From: Candidatus Zhuqueibacterota bacterium
Lineage (GTDB): Bacteria > Zhuqueibacterota > Zhuqueibacteria > Zhuqueibacterales > Geothermadaptataceae
Length of the DNA: 37,815 nucleotides
NCBI GenBank assembly: GCA_030950365.1
Contig: JAUZRQ010000130.1
Span: forward strand, 1-37,815
Direction: 5' to 3'
Made by a program: the position numbers and the translations under genes. This document shows, piece by piece, positions 8,211-15,641 of this stretch (position 1 is the first letter of the stretch; every line of letters begins with the position of its first letter). A model generated the notes under the pieces. That model searched no databases. It was given only the letters and a program-made list of their open reading frames with translations, and had not been told where the DNA came from.

Positions 8211-9635
8211 TCACTGGCTGACCGGCTGGCGTTGATCGGCCTGCTGCTTCTGGATGGTGTTCACATATTCGTCGCGAATTTCGTTCATCTTTTGAATCAA
8301 CATGCGCCGCTGCCGCCGCATGCGTGCAATCATCGGCCGGTTGGTGAACAGGAAAAACGAGAATGAAATTTTCTTGTTCAGCTCGCGCAGCCGGTGAATG
8401 TAGGCCAGTGCAAAAAAACCGAACACCGGCAGGCTCGCCAGATACGCCAGTCCGATCAGCGGCGTGGTCAACTGCGTCACCACCGCCGTCTGCACGGTGT
8501 AGAAAAACAGAAACGCCGCTCCGCCGCCAATCAGCAGCGCCGACAGGATTTTGGTGCGTTCGTACAGAAAATGCCGGCCGCAGATTTCAGCGATGCGGTA
8601 CGGAATAAAATTATTGATGATGCCGTACAGCGCCGGCACGAAACCCAGAATAGCCAGCGCATACGCGCGACCGGCTTGTTTCCAGATTTCTCGCGGCGAC
8701 ATGGATTCGCGCAGCATGGCATCACGCAGATGCAGCTTTTTCAGCTTGCGTTTGTAGGCGGCCACTTTCTCGCGCATGTCATCCAGCCGCTGCGGATCGT
8801 GATCGTGGTAGTACTGCACGCATTCGGCGATGGCTTTGCTGATGACGAACTGCTCGCGATACGCCTTGTCCAGCAGGGTTTTGCCGCGGCCTTTGATGGT
8901 GCGCAACTCATCCTTGTAAATCTGCTCGATGTCGTACACGAACTGATCCAGCTCTTCATCTCGCACGTTGACCGTCAGCTCCATCAACCGTTTCTCGATC
9001 TCCTCGGTGAGCGCCCGCACGCCCTCGAAACCTTCGGCTTTGTGTTTCTCAAAATACGGCTCCAGCTCGATGGGCTCGCCGAAGTTGACCAGCACCCGGC
9101 TACGGAAATGCGAAATGGAGTAGAAATGCAGACCCACCGGGATCAGCTTGACGCCCAGTTTGTAATCGTGTTTGGCTTCGGTTTCCAGAATAATCCGCGC
9201 CGCTCCGGTTTTGACCTTCTTGACCTTTCGTACGACGTCGCTGGTGCCTTCCGGGAAAATGCCGATACTTTCGCCATTTTCCAGCGCGTTGGTGCATTCC
9301 TCAAACATGCGCACGTTCTGATCCATCTTGTCCGGATCATCCTGTCGTCGGTACACTGGAATCACGCCGCAGCCGCGCAAAAACCAGCGGATCACCGGAT
9401 TGCGAAACAGCCCGGCATGCGCGATGTAATTCACCTTGCGTTTGGTCACGGCCCCCAACACCAGCGGATCCATGATCGAATTGGGGTGGTTGGCGACAAA
9501 CACCACCGGCCCGCGGTCCGGAACGACGTCGCCGTGGCGCACGTCGATTTTGGAAAAGAACACCCGCAGGGCCGTACCGATCACGAATCGCGCCAGACGA
9601 TACAGAATCGGGCGAGACTCCCTCCGTGTCCACAT
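8211..9635 (-). CDS. Lysophospholipid acyltransferase (PlsC-like) with C-terminal membrane helices
   Basis: A 474-residue acyltransferase of the glycerophosphate family, which transfers acyl chains from acyl-ACP or acyl-CoA to a lysophospholipid or related acceptor. Motif I is NHPNSIMD (the catalytic His/Asp pair), motif III is FPEGTS and motif IV is IPVGL; VIPVYRRQDD fits motif II. The first ~230 residues are the enzyme. A helical, charged middle region follows, then two or three hydrophobic segments in the last 150 residues (ILSALLIGGGAAFLFFYTV, LIGLAYLASLPVFGFFALAY). This longer architecture differs from plain PlsC, so the exact acceptor is uncertain. I chose ATG 9635 because GGAGG lies eight bases upstream; an in-frame ATG at 9656 is weaker. 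It is the first gene of the minus-strand envelope block. Confidence 0.87.
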   Translation of the reverse strand: MWTRRESRPILYRLARFVIGTALRVFFSKIDVRHGDVVPDRGPVVFVANHPNSIMDPLVLGAVTKRKVNYIAHAGLFRNPVIRWFLRGCGVIPVYRRQDDPDKMDQNVRMFEECTNALENGESIGIFPEGTSDVVRKVKKVKTGAARIILETEAKHDYKLGVKLIPVGLHFYSISHFRSRVLVNFGEPIELEPYFEKHKAEGFEGVRALTEEIEKRLMELTVNVRDEELDQFVYDIEQIYKDELRTIKGRGKTLLDKAYREQFVISKAIAECVQYYHDHDPQRLDDMREKVAAYKRKLKKLHLRDAMLRESMSPREIWKQAGRAYALAILGFVPALYGIINNFIPYRIAEICGRHFLYERTKILSALLIGGGAAFLFFYTVQTAVVTQLTTPLIGLAYLASLPVFGFFALAYIHRLRELNKKISFSFFLFTNRPMIARMRRQRRMLIQKMNEIRDEYVNTIQKQQADQRQPVSQ

Positions 9636-9656
9636 ACGGAACACCTCCGCGTTCAT

Positions 9657-10354
9657 TCACCAGCGTTTTACGGCCATGGTGATGGCCCGGTTAACAGCAC
9701 GATTCGCGTTTTCCGATTGTCTCCGCATTCCCTGTATGAATGGCAACCATTGCATGGTTTGGCCATCAGGCGCATCAGGTGTGGATCGTGCTATCGGATA
9801 AAATTAACATAAAATGCCGCCTTCCGCAATACATTCCTTGCCGGAAGGCATGACACAGGGCCAAGGCTGTTCGAGTTGCGCCGCCAGAGGAAGCTATAAA
9901 TATGTCCCGTGCTTTGTGGTTTCGGGTGAAATATGGGGAACAATTTAGCCTGTTTGAGTTCGCGCCATTCCGGCTTTGTACAGCGATCACGCAGTCGCCG
10001 CTGAATTGCCGCAAGCTCATACACCGGAATTCATCCGTGGAAGGAGATTCCGTTTTTTTCGCCATTTCCCTTACGCGGAAAAGCAAAGTCAATGATGAAA
10101 AGGTGATCACAGCCACCGATCCAACCCCGCTTGCAACGGTATTTTGATCTCCCACGACAAATCGCTGCAAATCAAGACAGGGCCAGAGACCCCGTCGGAT
10201 CGGATATTGACACCTTATTTTAAAAATCCGTGCAAATCCGCGTTATCCGCGTCATCCGTGTTCCATTGGATTTCCCAATCCCCGGTTCAGAACTCTTCGC
10301 GTGCTCAGCGGACTCTGCGAGAATTTTCTTTTTGCAAAAATTGCAAAAAAACAA
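9657..10354. other. Intergenic region with palindromic repeat
   Basis: A 698-base gap between two minus-strand genes. Reading frames of 80-130 codons exist on both strands, but they have no recognisable domain, no ribosome site and composition unlike the neighbours, so I call no gene. The gap contains one copy of the GATCC...GGATC element (10118-10201) and a stretch of ATCCGCG/ATCCGTG phrases near 10235-10262. The promoter of the envelope block presumably lies in its left part, but I cannot point to it. Confidence 0.5.
10118..10201 (+). repeat. GATCC...GGATC palindromic repeat, copy 1
   Basis: An 84-base copy of a dispersed intergenic element bounded by GATCC and GGATC. The left hairpin is degenerate here (AACCCCGCT / AACGGTATT around TGC). 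The right part, GGGCCAGAGACCCCGTC, retains the consensus. Related copies lie at 30358-30440 (same orientation) and 37366-37447 (inverted). Confidence 0.75.
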
Positions 10355-12991
10355 TCAATCCGGCATTTCCAGAATACCAGCACGCTCCACCGGGTAACAT
10401 AAAAACAACTTGGGCTCTAGGTTGCGCGGCTTATAAAATTGCTGGTTCAGCATCCGGGCGCAGGGTTGAATCGCTTCCTTTTGCAGCAAAATCATGGCGC
10501 TGCCGCCCAGTCCCGCGCCGGCAATCTGCGCGCCCAGCACGCCCGGCACGCTCTGCGCAATATCCACAATATGATCCACCTCCGGAATGCTGCAGCGGTA
10601 CGCGCCGGATTGCAGGTACAGCGACGCTTCATCCGATTCGCTCTCCGCCAGCTCAATGAGCCGCTGCAGCTCGCGGTCACCGTACCGCCGCTCAAAGCGG
10701 CGATTCTCGCTGCCCTGCCAGGCACTCACGCGGTCACCATCATGCGAGATGCGCATCAGCCGCCCCAGGGTGGCAAAATCGCGATCCATCAGCGCATTGG
10801 CGAATCGCCGGCTGCGCTCCATTTCGCTGAGCCCAAACATCACCACATCGCGCACTGGAAATGCTTGCAGCTCTCCCTCGGGATGATGGCCAATGAAATG
10901 CGCCCAGATATCGTCAAACTGTTTTTTCACCTGCTCGGCCGACAGGCTTTCTGGCAGCATGGCCAACCGGCGGTAAAATTCGGCCAACGGCAGTTGCAAT
11001 TGCAGCGGATGCAAATCGCGCAGGCTATGGAACGGGCTGCTCAGCTCGGGAAAATTGCGTTCGAACCAGCGCAGCGCGATGTGATAGCACGCCACCCGCT
11101 GATTGAACAGCAATCGGGCGCTGGCGCTTTTCTCCGCCGGCTTGCCCGAATAAGCCACCAAAATGGCCAATTCCTCAGGCCAGTCCACATGCTGCATCAC
11201 ATGCAGCGGGTCGAACTCGATCAGCGACACTTTTTCCCGCTGCGCCAGCAACATGGCCGCGTGATCGGAGGTGCCGCCGCGGGTGCCCACGAACCACTCG
11301 GCCTCGCCGCAAAGCCGCGCCAGGTCTTGCACGTTGATGGGCAGTTGATTGACCCGCACCGTGGCCAGAGCTGCCGCGACTAAAAGCGCGCTCGATGAAC
11401 TCAAGCCAGCCGCCACCGGAATGTTGCCGCCCACCAGGATATCCATGCCTTTCAGCTTGCGCCCGGGGAACTGCTTTTGCAAGCGCAGAACCGCCCCGCG
11501 GATATAGTGCGACCAGTCGCCGCGCGTAGCTTCGATCGCCCGCCGCACGAACGGGATGTTCAAAAACGAGTCCCACGACTCCTGATGCAAAAACGCATCG
11601 AACTCGTCCAGGTTGAATTCATGGGAACCGTATTGCCGCTGGAACAGATTGTGCAGCCGAATGAGGCGGTCGTCGCGCTGCCGGGCCAGAAGAAAAATCT
11701 CCCGGTTGATGGCCAGGGTGTTGCAGGGCCCGCCCTGATGGTCGATGTGGCGGCCCATAAGATTGATGCGCGCCGGCGCGCGGCTGATCACCACTGGCAC
11801 GTTGCCGAAAACCTCGCGGAATCTGTCCAGGCAGGTGCGCAGCAGAAACAGATTTTTTTCGCTGAGGGTTTTCTCGATGCCAAACAGCCGATTGAGCCAG
11901 CGCTCGAGCCGGCCGTTCTTCGCCAGGAAATTCTGCCAGTCGGATACCCGCGGCCGGCTCTCCGGACCGGCTTTTGCGTCAGGCGCTTCCGCGCCACCGG
12001 CGCCGGGCTCCGTTTCGGCCAGCCGCTCCTCGATCCGCTGCAATTCCTCCTGCGTATTGAACGCCATCACTTCGTCTTCGGACTCGGTTTTCACCGGTAC
12101 CAGCTTCGCGCCCTGCTGCGCCAGAATATTGATGATGTCGGTCAAATATTCCTCATTCTGTGCATTTTCCGCGCGGATTTGCTTCAGCGCTTTTTGCAGC
12201 ACCGCGCTCTTGATGAGATACACCGACAGATTCACCCACTGGCTTTTTTCCACCTCGGCGCCGGTGATTTGCCGGCCATCGGACAGCGACAGCAGCCGAT
12301 CCTCCGGCGAGAAATAGCGCGTCAGCAGGTCATGACTCAGGGAGTGTCCCTTTTTCAGCATGTCGTACAACTCGCCCAGCGCCAGCGCGATTTTCTCTTC
12401 CGGCCCCACAAACTCCCGGGCAAGCGCCAGCGCCCGATCAGGCTCCATCACGCCGCCACGATCGGTTTGCGCAAAAAACGCCGCCAGCAGTCGGCTGCGC
12501 CCGGCGTCGAATTTTTCGATGCTGCCAACCGGTTGGCCTTCGAGCGAAAAAATGATGCGCCCGGCCGTGGGCATCCATTCCTTTTTGCCGATCATGAACG
12601 CCAGATCGGCTTTTTGTTTTTCAAATGCATGCACCAGCCGTTTGAGCGCGGCGGGCTGGATGATTTTATCGCCAGGGAGCACCAGCACCGGGCCGTCGTA
12701 ATCGAGCAGGCGCAGCGTCGAAAAGCCGACCTTCGCGGCATGACCGGTGCCGCGCTGTTCGCGCTGGAAGGCGTACACGCAGTTTTCATACGCACTTGCC
12801 ACGGTAGACATAACCTGCTCCGCCTGCACGCCCACAACGATCACGTGCCGCTGAATGCCTGCCGTTTCCAGCGCCTCTAAAAGACGAAGGATAGCGGGCT
12901 TTCCAAGAACCGGCACGCACACTTTGGCCTGCCCGGGCATGCGCATGCGGGTGCTTTTTCCGGCGGCAAGAATGATGGAAACAACCTTCAT
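10355..12991 (-). CDS. Bifunctional GlmU-like nucleotidyltransferase / GHMP sugar kinase
   Basis: An 878-residue fusion predicted to phosphorylate a free sugar at C1 and then convert the sugar-1-phosphate to an NDP-sugar. Residues 1-320 resemble the uridylyltransferase half of GlmU: LAAGKSTRM (8-16), AKVCVPVLGKP, REQRGTGHA, LPGDKI and EEYLTDIINIL (280-290). The GlmU left-handed-helix acetyltransferase domain is absent. After an Ala/Glu/Pro linker (325-350), residues 375-878 form a galactokinase-type GHMP kinase: APARINLMGRHIDHQGG (405-421), the ATP loop VAAGLSSSSA (526-535), GTRGGTSDH near 569-577 with the likely catalytic Asp, and GAQIAGAGLGGSAM near the end. The domain order matches bifunctional fucokinase/GDP-fucose pyrophosphorylases, but the first domain differs. 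The substrate is not determinable; a hexose or N-acetylhexosamine is the best guess. Confidence 0.88.
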   Translation of the reverse strand: MKVVSIILAAGKSTRMRMPGQAKVCVPVLGKPAILRLLEALETAGIQRHVIVVGVQAEQVMSTVASAYENCVYAFQREQRGTGHAAKVGFSTLRLLDYDGPVLVLPGDKIIQPAALKRLVHAFEKQKADLAFMIGKKEWMPTAGRIIFSLEGQPVGSIEKFDAGRSRLLAAFFAQTDRGGVMEPDRALALAREFVGPEEKIALALGELYDMLKKGHSLSHDLLTRYFSPEDRLLSLSDGRQITGAEVEKSQWVNLSVYLIKSAVLQKALKQIRAENAQNEEYLTDIINILAQQGAKLVPVKTESEDEVMAFNTQEELQRIEERLAETEPGAGGAEAPDAKAGPESRPRVSDWQNFLAKNGRLERWLNRLFGIEKTLSEKNLFLLRTCLDRFREVFGNVPVVISRAPARINLMGRHIDHQGGPCNTLAINREIFLLARQRDDRLIRLHNLFQRQYGSHEFNLDEFDAFLHQESWDSFLNIPFVRRAIEATRGDWSHYIRGAVLRLQKQFPGRKLKGMDILVGGNIPVAAGLSSSSALLVAAALATVRVNQLPINVQDLARLCGEAEWFVGTRGGTSDHAAMLLAQREKVSLIEFDPLHVMQHVDWPEELAILVAYSGKPAEKSASARLLFNQRVACYHIALRWFERNFPELSSPFHSLRDLHPLQLQLPLAEFYRRLAMLPESLSAEQVKKQFDDIWAHFIGHHPEGELQAFPVRDVVMFGLSEMERSRRFANALMDRDFATLGRLMRISHDGDRVSAWQGSENRRFERRYGDRELQRLIELAESESDEASLYLQSGAYRCSIPEVDHIVDIAQSVPGVLGAQIAGAGLGGSAMILLQKEAIQPCARMLNQQFYKPRNLEPKLFLCYPVERAGILEMPD

Positions 12992-14217
12992 ACGTCGTTA
13001 CACGTCTCGTTTTTATGGGTGATGATCCAGATTGCTCTGTGGATTCCGTCAGCCTGGATAGCAATGGCCCGGCCCCGCGGGTTGCAGCAGTCGCCAGAGA
13101 AGCTCTCTTTCTGTCCGAGCGGCGCGATCACGAAGAAGGCCGGGCCGCTCAAGGCGCATGCGAGGATTGGCCAACCGGCTGCCTCCGGCTCCGCTGCCGC
13201 TTCAGGCTGAATTAAAATAGTAAAAACTTCCGGCTCCATGTGCAAGCAGTTTTTGAGTAAGTTTTAAAAAAATAATTTTTTGCGACCGGCTGACCATAAC
13301 TATTCAGTCTGAAACATGAAATCATCTATTAAGTTCCAAAAGAAATAGCGCCCGACTTCCGTACATGGCTCTTTGAAGTCATTCCCTTGACCATACCAAT
13401 GAATAACAAGTGAGAGGCGAAGGTCAACAAAGATACCTGAACAAGTACGGCTGAACAGATCAAACCATTGCAGCGGGATGCCTTTTGTCGCCAGCGGATT
13501 AAATTCCACTGCAAATGAGTTACTGTTATAATGGCTCTATGTCATTTGGTATTGGTATGGGTCGTTCCTCGACAGGGTCAACAGGATCGACCGGATGGGA
13601 TTGAGACTTTGCTCTGCAACGGGTAGATGGTTCAATAGAGAAGCTTTTCACTTATATCCTGTAAATCATGAAATGGGTTCTAAGGTCTGACAACAAAAGA
13701 GATTCCCGTCCGGCATTGTCGCCTTCGAAAAGTTCATTGGGAACATCGTTGAACCTGAAACATTCACAAGCAGATTTGTAGAGCAGCACAGATCGTATCT
13801 TGATTTGAACAGAAACATGGCCGAAGTGTCTGGGAAACCTACTTTTCAGATATTGCAATTACGCTTACGCGCAGGGTTTATTTGGTCATCAACCGGGGTT
13901 ACAGGCCGAGAGGTCTTCACGCTGCTTTCGGCGGGGAATTGCAGTTTTCAAATTCTACGTGAAGAAGCATCTTGTTGCATCCTGCAAGAGACAGAGCTGC
14001 AGATGAACCACCCTGGATGATGTTCGAATCGGATCGACAGGATGATTCGCATTCATGGCGATTCACCCATTTTTGCCATGATTTTTTCCTGTTTATCCTG
14101 TAAATCCTGTCAACCCATGAGCAAGTACTTCATACAATTCACCATAGAGGCTCAAGTTCAATATTATTAGACCTGAATCGTTTGCAATCCGTCCCATCCA
14201 ATTATGGAGGCCAAATC
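12992..14217. other. Gene-poor, AT-richer intergenic region
   Basis: About 1.2 kb without a gene I can support. Several 60-70-codon frames occur (13300-13509 minus, 13652-13858 minus, 13805-14020 plus), but none has a recognisable domain, good ribosome site or typical codon use. The part from about 13260 onward is visibly AT-richer than the flanking genes. It carries an arm motif TAACTATTCAG at 13297-13307 and an inverted relative CTGAATCG at 14173-14180. Phrases built on AACAGGAT and TCCTGTAAAT occur at about 13570, 13655, 14035 and 14090. It may be a decayed element. Confidence 0.45.
14138..14167 (+). promoter_or_regulatory. Possible promoter of the DUF3179 gene
   Basis: TTCACC (14138-14143) and TATTAT (14162-14167) are separated by 18 bases. 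Each hexamer departs from consensus, so this is a weak sigma70-type match. It lies about 50 bases upstream of the chosen start codon, which itself has a strong GGAGG ribosome site at about 14206-14210. Confidence 0.25.
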
Positions 14218-15216
14218 ATGAGACGGCGATCTGTATCCGTGGTTCTTGTTTTAATACTCATGTCCATTTCTGGCATGGTTCGGCCAGGCCGGGCGCAGGA
14301 GTTGCCCGCGGCCTATCAGCAGCTTCTGCCGCGCGGCACCATTCCGGCCATCGTTGCACCGCGCTATGTGCCCGCCGACAGTGCCGACATCCGTGACGAC
14401 ACCTGGGTGCTTGGCGTGGTGATCAACGCCCAGGCTCGAGCCTATAGCCTGAATCTATTGAACCATCACGAAATTGTGAACGACCGGATCGGCGACACGG
14501 CCTTCGCCGCCGTATGGTGACCGCTGGCCAATACCGCCGTCGTGTACGGCCGAACTTATGAAGGCAAAGAGCTGACGTTCGAACCTTCTGGTGGACTGAT
14601 GCACGCTGCGCTGGTGATGCAGGACCGCGAAACCGACAGCTACTGGTCCATCATGACTGGCGATGTGATTGCTGGCCCGCTGAAAGGCACGTCGTTGCGG
14701 GAGCTGCCGATGGCGCAGAAATTGCAATGGAATGACTGGAAAAAACGCCATCCGAACACCCTGGTGCTCTCAGTGAACGGCCGCGAGGACATGCCGCGAA
14801 ATGCGTATGACAACTACTTCCGGTCGGAAGAAGGCTTTCGCGGCATGCAGGCGCGGGATCGTCGCCTGAAAACCAAAGAACCGGTGTTCGCGTTTCAGCT
14901 CGGCGAGGCCAAATACGCCGTACCGTTCAACGCGATCGAAAACGGCAAGACCTTCACTATTGGCGATACACACCTGTTTTTGTGGCGGCCGCCGCGCGCG
15001 CAGTTCTTTTTCTCTACCATCGCTTACCGCTCCAAAGGTTCTGGCTTCGAGCGCGAGGACGGTCGCTGGCGGCATCCGGCCTCAGGATGCGCGTTCAACT
15101 TGGAACACGGGGAGTTCATCGGCGGGCGATCCGGCTGTCCGGAGCGCTTGCAGGGTTTCGACACGTTCTGGTATATCTGGAGCTTGACGCATCCGGATAC
15201 AAAAATTTTAAAATAA
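14218..15216 (+). CDS. DUF3179 protein with in-frame TGA (candidate selenoprotein)
   Basis: A 332-codon gene whose only internal stop is TGA at codon 101 (14518-14520). The frame is continuous on both sides: HHEIVNDRIGDTAFAAVW, TGA, then PLANTAVVYGRTYEGK. From memory of the DUF3179 family, this segment is normally HEIVND...(T/W)(Y/W)CPL, so the TGA sits exactly on the conserved Cys. Downstream, MQDRETDSYWSIMTGDVIAG and GPLKGTSLRELP are also family-typical, and the protein runs to a normal end. A signal peptide (VVLVLILMSISG) suggests export. GGAGG seven bases before ATG 14218 fixes the start. Either TGA encodes selenocysteine or the gene is a fresh nonsense mutant or contains an assembly error. 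The rest of the gene shows no decay. The family's function is unknown. Confidence 0.75.
14536..14550 (+). promoter_or_regulatory. Candidate bacterial SECIS hairpin
   Basis: A perfect five-base-pair stem GCCGT / ACGGC (14536-14540 with 14546-14550) closes the five-base loop CGTGT. The loop begins 20 bases after the TGA at 14518-14520. Bacterial SECIS elements lie just 3' of the UGA, with an apical loop roughly 16-37 bases away and a G among the first two loop bases; here the second loop base is G, followed by T. The lower stem is poor, and an alternative GGCC/GGCC pairing competes. Five-pair stems are common by chance in GC-rich coding sequence, so this only supports the Sec reading. Confidence 0.4.
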
Positions 15217-15331
15217 ACTCAATATTCATATCCAACCATGCGACTTTGAAAACGTGAGGATTTCGTGTTCTCACAAACCGGCCATATTTTCATTGCTCCG
15301 ATGCATGGGATTGATTAAATTGCTTTGAATG

Positions 15332-15452
15332 TAACGATTCAGCCAGACCAGCAATTTCGATACTTGCCTTGCTATTCCGGCATTTCAGCGGCTCTCATGG
15401 AGTCGGCACTGAAAACCGAAATCACAAAAAGCTGCACAGGCTGAATCGTTGC
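15332..15452. repeat. Inverted repeat with TAACGATTCAGCC arms
   Basis: Arm TAACGATTCAGCC at 15332-15344 is matched by its near-perfect reverse complement GGCTGAATCGTTGC at 15439-15452, enclosing about 94 bases. A related pair lies at 26378-26520. Confidence 0.6.
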
Positions 15453-15487
15453 CGTTGAATTCAAGGCAACTATTCGGGCCGTTCCCT

Positions 15488-15583
15488 GTCATTGCCAATC
15501 CGCGGATAAGCGGGTGCAGCCATCCCGAGAGCCTGCCGGCAAAACAATCACGGCGCATCCGCTGAGCCGAACACCGCAATGAC
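15488..15583. repeat. GTCATTGC...GCAATGAC palindromic element
   Basis: The termini GTCATTGC and GCAATGAC are perfect reverse complements 96 bases apart end to end. Inside, AATCCGC and GCGCATCCGC echo the interior of the better-preserved element at 37648-37748. I read it as a diverged member of the same family. Confidence 0.5.
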
Positions 15584-15641
15584 GGGAGTCTCATGTGGCT
15601 CAGCCATGGCCGAATGGTTGCCCTTCATGACAGGTTGAACC

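Larger units (their letters stand above)
15217..15641. other. Intergenic region with nested inverted repeats
   Basis: A 425-base gap with no gene. It contains two inverted-repeat structures. The first has arms TAACGATTCAGCC (15332-15344) and GGCTGAATCGTTGC (15439-15452). The second has arms GTCATTGC (15488-15495) and GCAATGAC (15576-15583). Both motifs recur elsewhere in the window. Confidence 0.6.

Noticed and set aside
9775-10170. 131-codon minus-strand frame in the gap before the acyltransferase gene
   Set aside because: No domain, no ribosome site and overlap with the palindromic repeat at 10118-10201.
13505-13532. TATAAT near 13527 as a promoter
   Set aside because: The sequence 17 bases upstream (TTCCAC) matches the -35 consensus at only two positions, and no gene follows.
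14022-14032. tRNA T-arm-like GTTCGAATC
   Set aside because: No acceptor stem, anticodon arm or D-arm can be formed around it.
14182-14217. Earlier start for the DUF3179 gene
   Set aside because: It adds twelve residues before the basic signal-peptide start and includes the ribosome site GGAGG itself; ATG 14218 is far better placed.
14515-14545. Frameshift as the cause of the interrupted DUF3179 gene
   Set aside because: The phase is identical on both sides of the TGA and the family sequence continues without any missing residue, so only a base substitution or recoding can explain it.
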